A stretch of 64,000 nt of DNA from an uncultured Clostridia bacterium (GCA_944392335.1 CALXWJ010000077.1:1-64000), one strand, 5' to 3'; shown: positions 19,110 to 28,473, numbered from the stretch's first letter. The notes: generated by a model from the sequence alone, not told the origin. A program made the numbers and translations.

Positions 19110-20768
19110 TTAATCCTCCTTTAATTTATTTATCGCCAAATCAAATCTTGTCATTGTTTCCTCTTTCCCAAGAACCTGCAATATCTGATAAAGATCCGGT
19201 GTATTTCTTCTTCCCGTTGCCGCAACTCTTATTACCGAGCTTACATCACCGACATGCCCTTTATACTGTTCGGGATTTTTCTTATAAAACTTCGGCGCTT
19301 TTGCATAACCCAAAGCCTCCGACATATCTCGGACTTTCGGGAACCAATCATCAGCTGTATCATTATGATCATATACCTTTTTATATTCTTCAAGAATGTT
19401 TATCATATCGTCATTTGAAAGGTTTTCCGGAAATTCATACTCAGTCGGTCTTTTGAAAAAGTATTTTGTATACTGCGGAGTGTCCTCCCACTTTGCGATA
19501 TCTTTTCTCGGCTTTTCATTGCCTCTCTCAATTGCAAATATACTCTTTGAATAATCGGTATCCTTCATAAGTGTTGTATAATAGTCATTATCATATTCCC
19601 TTGCCCATGCCAAAACCTGCTCCAGCACCTCTTCGGCGTTCAGCTTTGAAATATATGTTTTGCTTATATCGGTTAACTTTACAAGATCAAACAAAGCTCC
19701 CGCTTTACTCATATGCGCAAAATCAAATTTAAACTCTTCCATCGGCGCATCGGGATTTTCCAATCTCCATTGCTCATAATTTGAATTTGCGATTGTAAAA
19801 AGATATTCAAGCACCGCCTTATTCGGATAACCCACTTCATGATAAAAGCTGACGGCAGCTTCCGGGTCTTTTCTTTTTGACAGTTTTCTCTTTCCGCCCG
19901 TTTCTTCATCTTCCTTCATAATTGGAGAAATATGCGCGTATTTCGGAGGTTTAAATCCCAAAACCTCAAATAATTGCAGATGTATAGGAATTGATGAAAT
20001 CCATTCATCACCTCTTATAACATATGTTGTACCCATCAAATGATCATCTACAGCGTGTGCAAAATGATAAGTCGGTATACCGTCCGTTTTTAACAATACA
20101 ACATCAAGTATGTTTTCAGGCATCTCGATCCTGCCTTTTATACCGTCATCAAAAGCAATTCGTTTATTTTCATCTCCGGGAGATTTTAATCTCATTACAT
20201 ACGGCACGCCGTTTTTTATTTTTTCTTCTATTTGCTCAAAAGACAGATCCCGGCATTTTGCGTATTTACCGTAATAACCCGGATTTTCTTTGTTCTTTTC
20301 CTGTTCTTCTCGTACCGACTGTAATTCCTCTGCTGTACAAAAGCACGGATAAGCAAGTCCCATTTCTGTCAATGCCTTACAATATGTTCTGTAAATTTGC
20401 GCTCTCTTACTTTGAATATACGGAGCATAGTCTCCGATCGATTCTGTTTCTGAAATCATACCCTCATCTATTTTTATACCAAAATCACGAATACCCTTTA
20501 CTATACCCAAAATACCATTTTCGACCTCGCGTTTTTTATCCGTATCTTCTATTCTCAGATAAAATACGCCGCCCGTTGTATGAGCCGCTCTTTCCGATAC
20601 AAAAGCCGCAAACAGCCCTCCTATATGTAGAAAACCTGTAGGACTGGGTGCAAATCTTGTTACCTGTGCTCCATCCGGCAATGCACGTTTTTTATATTTT
20701 TCCTCATAATCTTTACATGTGGTTTTTACATCCGGGAACAATAGCTCGGCCAATTTCTTGTTATCCAT
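19110..20768 (-). CDS. gltX: Glutamyl-tRNA synthetase
   Basis: GluRS charges tRNA-Glu. The 552-residue class I enzyme has the HIGH variant HIGG at 48-51 in PSPTGFLHIGGL, the RIEDTD motif, and KLSKRKDPEA in place of KMSKS. The protein is longer than the usual 480-residue bacterial enzyme, which is common for one clostridial branch. It is transcribed with glnS from a promoter 90 bases upstream. The ribosome site AAGGAG lies about 15 bases before the ATG, next to a strong hairpin. Confidence 0.95.
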   Translation of the reverse strand: MDNKKLAELLFPDVKTTCKDYEEKYKKRALPDGAQVTRFAPSPTGFLHIGGLFAAFVSERAAHTTGGVFYLRIEDTDKKREVENGILGIVKGIRDFGIKIDEGMISETESIGDYAPYIQSKRAQIYRTYCKALTEMGLAYPCFCTAEELQSVREEQEKNKENPGYYGKYAKCRDLSFEQIEEKIKNGVPYVMRLKSPGDENKRIAFDDGIKGRIEMPENILDVVLLKTDGIPTYHFAHAVDDHLMGTTYVIRGDEWISSIPIHLQLFEVLGFKPPKYAHISPIMKEDEETGGKRKLSKRKDPEAAVSFYHEVGYPNKAVLEYLFTIANSNYEQWRLENPDAPMEEFKFDFAHMSKAGALFDLVKLTDISKTYISKLNAEEVLEQVLAWAREYDNDYYTTLMKDTDYSKSIFAIERGNEKPRKDIAKWEDTPQYTKYFFKRPTEYEFPENLSNDDMINILEEYKKVYDHNDTADDWFPKVRDMSEALGYAKAPKFYKKNPEQYKGHVGDVSSVIRVAATGRRNTPDLYQILQVLGKEETMTRFDLAINKLKED

Positions 20769-20791
20769 ATTTATATAAATTAACTCCTTTC

Positions 20792-20840
20792 ATTTTTATA
20801 TGAATAAATTTTTCATTCAGAAGTTTATTCATATAAAAAT
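20792..20840 (-). promoter_or_regulatory. Long perfect hairpin in the gltX-glnS leader
   Basis: Seventeen bases at 20792-20808 are exactly complementary to 20824-20840 across a 15-base loop. It lies between the promoter and the ribosome site of gltX and its 3' arm ends directly before AAAGGAG, so it could control ribosome access. No T-box signature (such as the conserved UGGNACCGCG type sequence) is visible. Confidence 0.55.
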
Positions 20841-20858
20841 ACACCATTATAATACTAT

Positions 20859-20887
20859 ATTATACCTTTTATGGCTGATAATATCAA
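20859..20887 (-). promoter_or_regulatory. Sigma-A-type promoter of gltX-glnS
   Basis: On the minus strand TTGATA (20882-20887) and TATAAT (20859-20864) are separated by exactly 17 bases. Transcription would begin just before the leader hairpin. Confidence 0.75.
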
Positions 20888-21145
20888 CTGTTTTTTCAAA
20901 AAAAGTCCTAAATATGCAAGTTTTTTTAATATTTTTATCTTTTTACGTGGTTTTTCATGTATAATGTTTTATAAAAATCCTATAATTTGTTTATCATACT
21001 AAATCGAGAGAGGCTTGATTTTTTGAGCTTCTTGCCTCCTTTGTTCTTTATCACGACGGATAGCTTGTACACCGCTAAAGCTTTATCGATATGTATCGTC
21101 TTAACAAACCTTTTCCGCCAAATAAAGACTGTTCCCGGAGTGCAA
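20888..21145. other. Intergenic sequence with a possible degraded gene end
   Basis: The 428-base gap between gltX and the mannosidase contains AT-rich sequence to about 20995, then a GC-richer segment. On the minus strand 21000-21080 encodes GVQAIRRDKEQRRQEAQK and KIKPLS before a stop, but stops interrupt the frame just upstream. It may be a decayed gene fragment; I cannot identify it. A weak GAGGC/GCCTC pairing is also present. Confidence 0.25.
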
Positions 21146-21147
21146 AA

Positions 21148-21178
21148 AAAGAACGGCATGTGAACACCGTTCTTCTAA
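21148..21178 (-). terminator. Terminator of the GH38 gene
   Basis: AAGAACGG pairs with CCGTTCTT around TGTTCACATG on the minus strand, followed by seven T residues. It lies about 20 bases beyond the mannosidase stop. Confidence 0.85.
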
Positions 21179-21195
21179 TGTAACATCAAATAATA

Positions 21196-23556
21196 TTATT
21201 CTTCCAGCATATTTGTATTTACAAAATTGTTTTCATCTATCTTAAGCGTTTTTATTTCATATGGATTTAAACAGGTATGATCCGTTGTTTCAAATAATTT
21301 TACATCTGTTTCCGATTTTTCACCTCTTGGATTATACAAACGAATTACATATCGTTCGTCGTCCTCTGATTTCTTCAATGTGGTAAGCAATAGATCAGAG
21401 CCTGACTCAAAAAAGCTGTCGGAAGCTTTAAATTCACCGTCATGATTAGCCTCACACAAAATCAAGGGCGGATTGTTAAGAAGAATGCCCTGCATATCCG
21501 CATTGCCTTCAAAAACGATTCTTATTGTTCCCTCACTGACGCCCTGTCCCATATAGCCGTATTCCTTTGTGGTATCAAGGGGCTCTGTTCTGAGATCTCC
21601 GAATATGCAGTTTCTGAGTACTGTCAATCCTATCGACTCACCGTCAAAATTATATGCAAAAATGCTGTCTGCCAAAGCAATTATTGTTTCTTCGTCATTA
21701 TACATTTTTATCCATTCGCCCATCGGCTTTTCGTATTCGCTCTTTTCCCTCTCGACACATCCGTACGGTGCGCTTACAAGACAATTCATCTTCTTTTTAT
21801 TTGACAAATTAAACTTTAATGCACAACCCTTTTCATTCCATAATACTCTGTATTTGCAGTCAATATGATCATCATAAAGGCTTATATGCTGCGTTACGGT
21901 CGACTTGTTATATTCCCATTCAAGCATAAGAGTTGTTCTGATAATACCGCTTTCGGTTATTTTGATTCTCTTTAGTTTCATAAATTGCTTTTGAGGTTCG
22001 TATACCGTTTTATTGAATCCCCAGGTATCACACTCGTCAAATAATGCATACGGTTTAAATAAATCCTCTATTACCGTCTTATTTTTCCTTTTATCAAATA
22101 CAGACAACATTCCGTCATTTGTATATTCAATTTTAAATCTTTCATTTTCAACGTTTTTAGTATCGGGTAAACTCATCCCTTTGCCCTTTTGTTTTACAAT
22201 ATAGGATTTATATCCCATTGGAGGAATTTTTGCTTTAAAAACAAAACATGACCGAAACTTTGGTATTACCGACAGCTCGGTTATTATCTGGCACTCGATC
22301 TCATTACCCTCTTCATCTTCCAGGACAATGCCGCCGTTATACCATTCAAATTCCCATGCCCATTGCACTTCCGCTTCAATTTGTGTGTCAGCTTCAAATC
22401 CGTTTAAATTCCACACAACCAGATTCCATGCATTATCAGGGTTTTTACCGGGCATTTTTATCTTATTTGTAATACTTTGCAGTCCGAAATAAACCAATTC
22501 ATTTGTGGTCTGTAATGCTCGTCCGTGGAGATTTCTTGCATCAAAATATGCGTCTTCTATACAGCATCCGCCTAAAATATCATGAAATTGATTGAACATT
22601 ATATCTTCCCAACATCTTTTTATAGTTTCTTTCGGATATTCTTTTCCAATCAGTTTTTCTGCAATTACCGAAACCTTTTCTGCATTCATAACACTGTATT
22701 CACATTGTCTGTTATTCTTTTTAATAGGTGTAAAATTGGAATACGGTCCTATAAATTTTACCTGCAGTTCATCTTTTACTTTAGGAAGGTCTGACATATC
22801 GGCATTTTTGAAAAACTCATCCACACGTCCGAATCTGATATCGCAGCTGTTTGATGCTTCGCTTTGTTTTTTTATTATCTTTTCTATCATACTTTTTGTA
22901 GGCGCTCCTCCATGATCTGTTACTCCGTATACTACAAGTAGATCATGAGGTATATGCTCTATATTTTCCATAAGCGGATCCAATGTATCCGTGGTAATGT
23001 CAGCTGTAAAAATTTCCCCGCCTTCGCCGCCTATTCTGTATGTTTTAACAGATGTATTATTTTCACCTATCCACGTAAAAAGCGGCGTTTTTAATGATTT
23101 ATGTTCTTCATTCGGACGCCAGAAAACATAGTTTTCTATTCCGCATCCCGATAAAATCTGCACAAGTGTTGCAGGGTGTCCAAAGCTGTCTATATTAAAA
23201 ACAGTCTTGCTTTTTTTATTGAAATTTTTCATAAAATACCTTTGCGCATACAAGCCCTGTCGTACATAGCTTTCTCCCAAGGCGCTGTTACAGTCCGCCT
23301 GAAGCCACCAGCCTTCACAAAGCTCCCATCTTCCCTCATCTATACGTTGTTTTATTTCATTAAACAGATCCATATCAGTCTTTTTTATCCATTCAAATAC
23401 TGCCGGAGCTGAAAATGAATATGTAAAATCGTCATACTCCTTCATCCTCTCCAAAGCAGAACGAAATGTTGCGGTAATCGAAGACATTGCCTCATTCCAT
23501 CTCCACAGCCATACAGGATCAAAATGAGTGTTTCCTATCATATATATTTTTTTCAT
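21196..23556 (-). CDS. Alpha-mannosidase, GH38 family
   Basis: GH38 enzymes remove alpha-linked mannose using a zinc-bound retaining mechanism. The 786-residue protein starts with GNTHFDPVWLWRW, supplying zinc ligands His11 and Asp13; Asp123 in VFNIDSFGHP is the nucleophile and a third-region His in VTDHGGAPT completes the site. C-terminal beta domains follow. There is no signal peptide, so it should act in the cytoplasm on imported oligosaccharides. The gene is alone between two transcription signals: a strong promoter and its own terminator. Confidence 0.93.
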   Translation of the reverse strand: MKKIYMIGNTHFDPVWLWRWNEAMSSITATFRSALERMKEYDDFTYSFSAPAVFEWIKKTDMDLFNEIKQRIDEGRWELCEGWWLQADCNSALGESYVRQGLYAQRYFMKNFNKKSKTVFNIDSFGHPATLVQILSGCGIENYVFWRPNEEHKSLKTPLFTWIGENNTSVKTYRIGGEGGEIFTADITTDTLDPLMENIEHIPHDLLVVYGVTDHGGAPTKSMIEKIIKKQSEASNSCDIRFGRVDEFFKNADMSDLPKVKDELQVKFIGPYSNFTPIKKNNRQCEYSVMNAEKVSVIAEKLIGKEYPKETIKRCWEDIMFNQFHDILGGCCIEDAYFDARNLHGRALQTTNELVYFGLQSITNKIKMPGKNPDNAWNLVVWNLNGFEADTQIEAEVQWAWEFEWYNGGIVLEDEEGNEIECQIITELSVIPKFRSCFVFKAKIPPMGYKSYIVKQKGKGMSLPDTKNVENERFKIEYTNDGMLSVFDKRKNKTVIEDLFKPYALFDECDTWGFNKTVYEPQKQFMKLKRIKITESGIIRTTLMLEWEYNKSTVTQHISLYDDHIDCKYRVLWNEKGCALKFNLSNKKKMNCLVSAPYGCVEREKSEYEKPMGEWIKMYNDEETIIALADSIFAYNFDGESIGLTVLRNCIFGDLRTEPLDTTKEYGYMGQGVSEGTIRIVFEGNADMQGILLNNPPLILCEANHDGEFKASDSFFESGSDLLLTTLKKSEDDERYVIRLYNPRGEKSETDVKLFETTDHTCLNPYEIKTLKIDENNFVNTNMLEE

Positions 23557-23596
23557 ATCGTAAAATCCTTTCAGTTATAAAAATATTGACACGCCT

Positions 23597-23625
23597 ATTA
23601 TATCATCAGTAAATATCCATGTCAA
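23597..23625 (-). promoter_or_regulatory. Consensus sigma-A promoter of the GH38 gene
   Basis: On the minus strand TTGACA (23620-23625) and TATAAT (23597-23602) are separated by 17 bases, a perfect match to consensus. AAAGGA precedes the mannosidase ATG. Confidence 0.85.
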
Positions 23626-23692
23626 CCGCAATTTTAGTCAGTACAAAAAATAAATGCAGGTTTTAGGAGATATAGATTACAGAATATAAATT

Positions 23693-23757
23693 CAGAGGCT
23701 GACACCTACCTGCCTCACACAAAAAGCGCTTCAGATATAAAAATGTGTCAACCTCTG
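23693..23757. repeat. Inverted repeat in the 316-base gap upstream of the GH38 promoter
   Basis: CAGAGGCTGACAC (23693-23705) pairs with GTGTCAACCTCTG (23745-23757) with one G·U. There is no U tract, so it is not a clear terminator; it could be an operator or a mobile-element remnant. The rest of the 23556-23872 gap is AT-rich with no convincing gene. Confidence 0.5.
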
Positions 23758-23871
23758 ATATAACAATATCACAATCCAATCAAAATGTCAATGACGCTGA
23801 TAAAAATAATTCTAAAATAAAAATTTGTAAAAAATATGATATTCTTTATACTGATAAAGGAAACGGAAAAA

Positions 23872-25002
23872 TTATTCCACTATCAATTCTATTTCCAATG
23901 TTTCTCCGCTACGGTAAACAAGAAATATCATCTTATCTCCTGCCGATAATTCTTTTTTTATTTTATTTATTTCAGATAGCGACGATACCGTTGTACCGTT
24001 TATTTTCATTATCAGGTCACCGTATTTTAACCCTGCCTTTTCGGCAGCGGAGCCTTTTACAACATTATCCACCGTGACACCGTATTGGGCATCACTTCCG
24101 CTTATTCCTATATTAAAGCTTTTCGGGATATCGGTATCCTCAATTATACTTTTAATAATATCCTTAGTATCATCAATTGGGGTAAAAAATCCTATATCAT
24201 TGTTTGAGACAGTAAATTTTGCAGTCGAGATCCCTATCAGCTGACCGTATTTATTATATATCAATCCTCCGATACTGTTGACTATATTCGAAGCATCTGT
24301 TTGGAAAACGTTAATGCTTGAACCGTCTTTTAATGTAACGTCGGCGTCGTACCCGCAGATTATCCCGCTTGTTATGGGATTTGAAAAATTACTCGAAACC
24401 TTATTGCACACAGCATAAATTTTCTCCCCGATCTCTATGTCAGACGAATTGCCGATACTTGCCGGCTCGCAATCATCTCTCTCCACCTTTAAAACGGCTA
24501 TATATTTTTCCGAATCCGAACCCGCAACCTCTGCCTGATATCTTTGTCCATCGTTAAACTCAACGAATATATCTCCGTCAACCTCTCTTATATATTCGGT
24601 TGTAAGAATATATCCGTTTGCAGTTAAAACAACTCCGTTTCCCGTACATACCGTAACAGCCCTGTTTATAAATCCTCCCGTTGCTTCCACCGATACTTCA
24701 ACCACCGACTTCATTATTGTTTCGGTTTGCGGTCTCATTTGCACGTCATTTTCATCATACGTCTCTTGTTGATCTGAAAAATCCGGTAAATTTGGATTTT
24801 CAGCTTTTGTTTTTATACTGTTTTTTCCGGTAAAAATTATTGAATACAATATTATTCCCGTAATGATACTGCAAATAACCGAAATAATAATTGCTATTAA
24901 AACAACATTTGATGAAGTATTTTCAGTATTTGACGTTTTTTGCATATTTTTCTTATGGCATTTATGCATAAAATCATCATTATACCATCTATATTCATTC
25001 AT
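23872..25002 (-). CDS. HtrA-like membrane protein with a PDZ domain, catalytic triad lost (pseudoprotease)
   Basis: The 376-residue protein has a cytoplasmic N-terminus, one transmembrane segment (about 33-57), a trypsin-like domain (about 90-290) and a PDZ domain (about 300-375, GSAAEKAGLKYGDLIMKING). It aligns without gaps to HtrA/DegP, but the catalytic His position is Tyr137 (YILTTEYI), the Asp position is Tyr167 (SEKYIAVLK) and the Ser position is Ile244 (VNSIGG). All three triad residues are therefore missing, while the fold motifs remain. It is probably a non-proteolytic envelope scaffold or sensor. It lies directly downstream of prmC. Confidence 0.85.
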   Translation of the reverse strand: MNEYRWYNDDFMHKCHKKNMQKTSNTENTSSNVVLIAIIISVICSIITGIILYSIIFTGKNSIKTKAENPNLPDFSDQQETYDENDVQMRPQTETIMKSVVEVSVEATGGFINRAVTVCTGNGVVLTANGYILTTEYIREVDGDIFVEFNDGQRYQAEVAGSDSEKYIAVLKVERDDCEPASIGNSSDIEIGEKIYAVCNKVSSNFSNPITSGIICGYDADVTLKDGSSINVFQTDASNIVNSIGGLIYNKYGQLIGISTAKFTVSNNDIGFFTPIDDTKDIIKSIIEDTDIPKSFNIGISGSDAQYGVTVDNVVKGSAAEKAGLKYGDLIMKINGTTVSSLSEINKIKKELSAGDKMIFLVYRSGETLEIELIVE

Positions 25003-25025
25003 AATTGTTCTTTCCTTTCTTATTT

Positions 25026-25877
25026 TTACCTGTTTTTACTGCTTAGCGTTGCGACAACAACTCTGTCAATTCCGCATAGATCCTTAATAATTTCAATGTT
25101 GTCAAAATCTTTTTTCATCAGGCTTGCAACTGTTTTTGCTTGATTATACCCAACCTCAAATACCAGCATGCCATTTTTTAAAAGCATTGCAGGTGCAATA
25201 TTTACTATGCGTCTGTAATAATCCAGACCATCCGCGCCGCCGTCCAAGGCTTTAATCGGTTCATAATGTTTGACATCCGGATCAAGCTTTTTTATCTCAT
25301 CCGTTTCTATGTATGGGGGATTGGAAACTATTAAATCATATTGCCCGTACAGATTGCTTTTGAATATATCTCCGATACAAAATGCAGCCCTGTCTTCAAC
25401 ATTATTTTTTTTAGCATTAAGCCTTGCCGTTTCTATGGCTTTTTGAGAAATATCAATTCCTCTTACATATGCTTTTTTATTAAAATGAGCAAGAGAAACA
25501 GCAATACATCCCGACCCTGTTCCTATATCCAACGCTGTGAATCCTTTATTTATGTATTTATTGATAACATATTCCGTCAGTGTTTCGGTATCCGCCCTCG
25601 GGACAAGCACAGCTTTATTTACAATAAACTCCAGCCCCATAAACTCTTGTACACCGAGAATATATTGTAAAGGCTCATGTTTTATACGTCTGCTCAATGC
25701 TTCAAAAATATCATCGATTTCTTTTTTTTTAATTTCTTTATCCTTTAAAAGAATTAAGTCAATCGGTTCAAGTTTCAGAAAATGCCGCACTATCATATGG
25801 GCTTCAAAAACAGCATTTTCGTTTCCATGCTCTTTAAGACAGGCAATAACACGTTCCAAAACCTCTTTGATCACCAT
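25026..25877 (-). CDS. prmC: Release factor glutamine N5-methyltransferase
   Basis: PrmC methylates the GGQ glutamine of RF1 and RF2. The 283-residue protein has an N-terminal helical domain, the SAM-binding motif DIGTGSGC (117-124) and the catalytic NPPY (186-189). It overlaps the DUF1385 gene by seven bases. prfA usually sits nearby but is not in this window. Confidence 0.94.
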   Translation of the reverse strand: MVIKEVLERVIACLKEHGNENAVFEAHMIVRHFLKLEPIDLILLKDKEIKKKEIDDIFEALSRRIKHEPLQYILGVQEFMGLEFIVNKAVLVPRADTETLTEYVINKYINKGFTALDIGTGSGCIAVSLAHFNKKAYVRGIDISQKAIETARLNAKKNNVEDRAAFCIGDIFKSNLYGQYDLIVSNPPYIETDEIKKLDPDVKHYEPIKALDGGADGLDYYRRIVNIAPAMLLKNGMLVFEVGYNQAKTVASLMKKDFDNIEIIKDLCGIDRVVVATLSSKNR

Positions 25878-26860
25878 TTATCTTCCTCCCTGTTTTCGGG
25901 GATCACAGCTTTCATTGACGCTATTGCCACTTCTATCTGACTTTCATCCGGTTCTCTGGTAGTAAGCTTTTGCAGCCACAAACCCGGTTTTGTCAAAGTT
26001 TTTATACATTTATTTTTACTTCTTCCCGCCAGTTTAATCACCTCATATGAGAGTCCGGCAACTACCGGCAGCAATGCAAGTCTTGTAACCATCCTCAACA
26101 ATATCTGCACTATCCTGACATATCCGTCAAATCTCGGCAGCAGCATAAATATAAGTATACTTATGATCATTACAAACAGCAAAAAGCTTGTTCCGCATCT
26201 CGGATGAAAACGCGTATATTTTTTTACATTATCAACAGTAAGCTCTTCGCCTCCTTCATAACAGGCTATAGTCTTGTGTTCCGCACCGTGATATTCAAAA
26301 ACTCTTTTAATATCATTCATTCTCGACACTAACGCAAGATATGCAATAAATATTATCATTCTTATAATTCCTTCCGAAAGCCCGGTAAAAACTTTTGTTC
26401 CGGCAATTCCTGAAAGCGGCTCAAGCATTGAAAACAGCCATTCAATTCCCCCGGTAATAATTGATGGGATGAATATGAAGAGCCCTATACTTAAAAACAA
26501 GGACAAAACAATTGACGCATATATAACAACATCTTTTATTTTATCTCCCAATTTTTCCTCAAGCCACTTATCAAATTTGCTCTCACTCTGCTCCTCTTCC
26601 TCCAGATCCATAAATTCTGCCGAAAACATCAGTGCTTTCATACCGATGACAAGGCTGTCAACAAAACTTACACAGCCTCTTATAATTGGCAGTTTACAAA
26701 TCTTCGGCCGAGATTTTGTACCATTTTCATTTACTTCACAAATAATCTCTCCGTCCGGCTTTCTCACCGCATTAGCGGTTTTGTAAGGGCCTCTCATCAT
26801 GACGCCCTCGATTATCGCCTGTCCTCCTATAGATGTGATATGCTGTTCTTTTTCATTCAT
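25871..26860 (-). CDS. DUF1385 (YqhQ-like) membrane protein
   Basis: The 329-residue protein begins with the family hallmark GGQAIIEGVMMRGP and contains the conserved YHGAEHKTIACYE and FHPRCGTSFLLF stretches with about four to five transmembrane segments. DUF1385 proteins are widespread in Gram-positives, often beside prmC or prfA; their role is unknown. The ATG at 26860 puts the protein start just before the conserved motif, although the nearest GGAG lies about 16 bases upstream. It forms an operon with prmC and the HtrA-like gene. Confidence 0.92.
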   Translation of the reverse strand: MNEKEQHITSIGGQAIIEGVMMRGPYKTANAVRKPDGEIICEVNENGTKSRPKICKLPIIRGCVSFVDSLVIGMKALMFSAEFMDLEEEEQSESKFDKWLEEKLGDKIKDVVIYASIVLSLFLSIGLFIFIPSIITGGIEWLFSMLEPLSGIAGTKVFTGLSEGIIRMIIFIAYLALVSRMNDIKRVFEYHGAEHKTIACYEGGEELTVDNVKKYTRFHPRCGTSFLLFVMIISILIFMLLPRFDGYVRIVQILLRMVTRLALLPVVAGLSYEVIKLAGRSKNKCIKTLTKPGLWLQKLTTREPDESQIEVAIASMKAVIPENREEDKW

Positions 26861-26939
26861 AATTTCTTTTTTTAAACTCCTTTCGAAAAACCACTCAAAA
26901 ATCAATACCGCACATTCTTAAACATATTAAAATCCATAT

Positions 26940-27551
26940 TCAGCATCCGCAGCAGCATCTGCATAAAAACCAAGATGCACACAATGAAGAACATATTCCG
27001 CATGCTGAACCGTTTGTATTAAATACAACATTTTTATAATTCTGACCGTTATTGTTCATATTATTTAACGCAGATTGATATTCAATATTCCCCGGATCCA
27101 TCTGCACCGCTCTTTTAATATATTCCGTCCCCTGATTATACCAGCCTTTATTGATATATACCAGACCCATAAGATAATACCATTGAGCATCGCGGGGCAG
27201 ACTGTCTAACATAATTTCCGCTTCATAGATACGTCTTGCGGATATAAGTCTTCTGACGGTTTCAAAACTGATGGAAGAATAATCATATCCGGCATTTGTT
27301 CCCGGACCGTAATGTCCGTATGGCCCGTAATTTCCGCCATATTCCCCGTTATATCCGTTATTTGTGTTTTTGTTATTCATTATCATATCATACGCTTCAT
27401 TTATCTGTTTCATTTTTTCGCTTGCCATATCCGCCATTGGCGTATTGACGTACTTATCGGGATGATATTTTTTAACCAAATTTCTATACGCCTTTTTTAT
27501 TGTTTCCTCATCATCATCAGGTCTTACTCCCAAAACCTCATATGGGTTCAT
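26940..27551 (-). CDS. J-domain protein with TPR region and Cys-rich tail
   Basis: The 203-residue protein has a J domain (1-60) with the essential HPD in KKYHPDKY, a Gly/Asn/Tyr-rich linker (about 62-90), a TPR-like helical region (about 92-165) and a C-terminal tail with nine cysteines in its last twenty residues (CGICSSLCASWFLCRCCCGC). It should stimulate DnaK. The Cys-rich tail suggests metal binding, membrane association through a hydrophobic Cys stretch or acylation; none is proved. Its start overlaps the end of the DUF5685 gene by 14 bases and follows GGAGG. Confidence 0.9.
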   Translation of the reverse strand: MNPYEVLGVRPDDDEETIKKAYRNLVKKYHPDKYVNTPMADMASEKMKQINEAYDMIMNNKNTNNGYNGEYGGNYGPYGHYGPGTNAGYDYSSISFETVRRLISARRIYEAEIMLDSLPRDAQWYYLMGLVYINKGWYNQGTEYIKRAVQMDPGNIEYQSALNNMNNNGQNYKNVVFNTNGSACGICSSLCASWFLCRCCCGC

Positions 27552-28395
27552 TTTTTTCCTCCATTCCGGTGAATATACTGTTCATTTTTCCGAATAACCC
27601 GTTATACAATATATTTCTTAACAATGTGTCATTACGGTATACCGTAAGCAAATCATACGCGTTTGCTGCATTTGTCAAAGTATAGACCAATGCATCGTAG
27701 GTGGTTTTTTTTAATTCCCGCAAATCGTTGGCTCCCTCATACAAAAATGGGTTATAATTATTGTTTTTTCTGTCTTTTTCCAAATCATCATATGCATCCA
27801 CGATATATATCCATCTTCCCACATTATAACCTATCCACGCCATTATCTTTTTTGTATGGCCGTTTTCAATAAATTCGGGAACAAATACCGCTTCCAAAAT
27901 TTTCGCAAAGCAATCGGCCGTTTCATCAATTGACGGGGATTTTTCCTTTTCAAGCTCCGCCAATCTGCAAAGTTTATCTTTTATATGTTTTCCGAGATCG
28001 TTATAAGTTATTAAAATATCGTCAACACTTTTTTTTAATAAATTCTTCAAGATCGTTTTTGTGATTTTCTTTGAGTCCTCCGCATCATCGCATATTTTAA
28101 GATAAACCAAAAGAATATTCATGTCGGCAACATAATCCAAAATTTTATTGTATGCGATTTCATCATGCTTCTTTATCCGATGCGCAATACAGCTTTGTTT
28201 TATTAAGGTTTCGGGTTCTTCTTCAACAACGGATGATAACAACACCGCCAAAAAAGTCAGGTCATTATTTAAACCCATTCTGAAAACTTGTGATTTTTTC
28301 CCTATTGCTTTACACAATCCGCAGTAGTAGCTTTGATACAACGCCTTATCCTCTTCAGTAATGGTTTCATTAGAAATATTTATGTATCCGAACAT
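27538..28395 (-). CDS. DUF5685 family protein
   Basis: The 285-residue protein starts MFGYINISNETITEEDKALYQSYYCGLCK, a pattern I associate with DUF5685, including the conserved Tyr-rich YYCGLC motif. The rest is helical, with no transmembrane segment. The function is unknown. Genomic linkage with a J-domain protein is repeatedly seen in Clostridia, so the two probably act together. The ATG at 28395 follows GGAGGGA. Confidence 0.82.
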   Translation of the reverse strand: MFGYINISNETITEEDKALYQSYYCGLCKAIGKKSQVFRMGLNNDLTFLAVLLSSVVEEEPETLIKQSCIAHRIKKHDEIAYNKILDYVADMNILLVYLKICDDAEDSKKITKTILKNLLKKSVDDILITYNDLGKHIKDKLCRLAELEKEKSPSIDETADCFAKILEAVFVPEFIENGHTKKIMAWIGYNVGRWIYIVDAYDDLEKDRKNNNYNPFLYEGANDLRELKKTTYDALVYTLTNAANAYDLLTVYRNDTLLRNILYNGLFGKMNSIFTGMEEKNEPI

Positions 28396-28473
28396 ATTGA
28401 TCCCTCCGTCCTGTGACGGCACATGCTATAATGAAAAAACTTATTTATTAAACAAATACATTGCATTTATATT

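Noticed and set aside
20768-20900. T-box for gltX-glnS
   Set aside because: No conserved T-box bulge or specifier loop pattern was found; only the hairpin is supported.
20888-21080. Possible transposase remnant
   Set aside because: A short charged peptide is visible but stops break the frame and no motif could be matched, so only noted as unexplained sequence.
23745-24077. 110-codon plus-strand frame
   Set aside because: It is antisense to the HtrA-like gene over most of its length and has no credible ribosome site.
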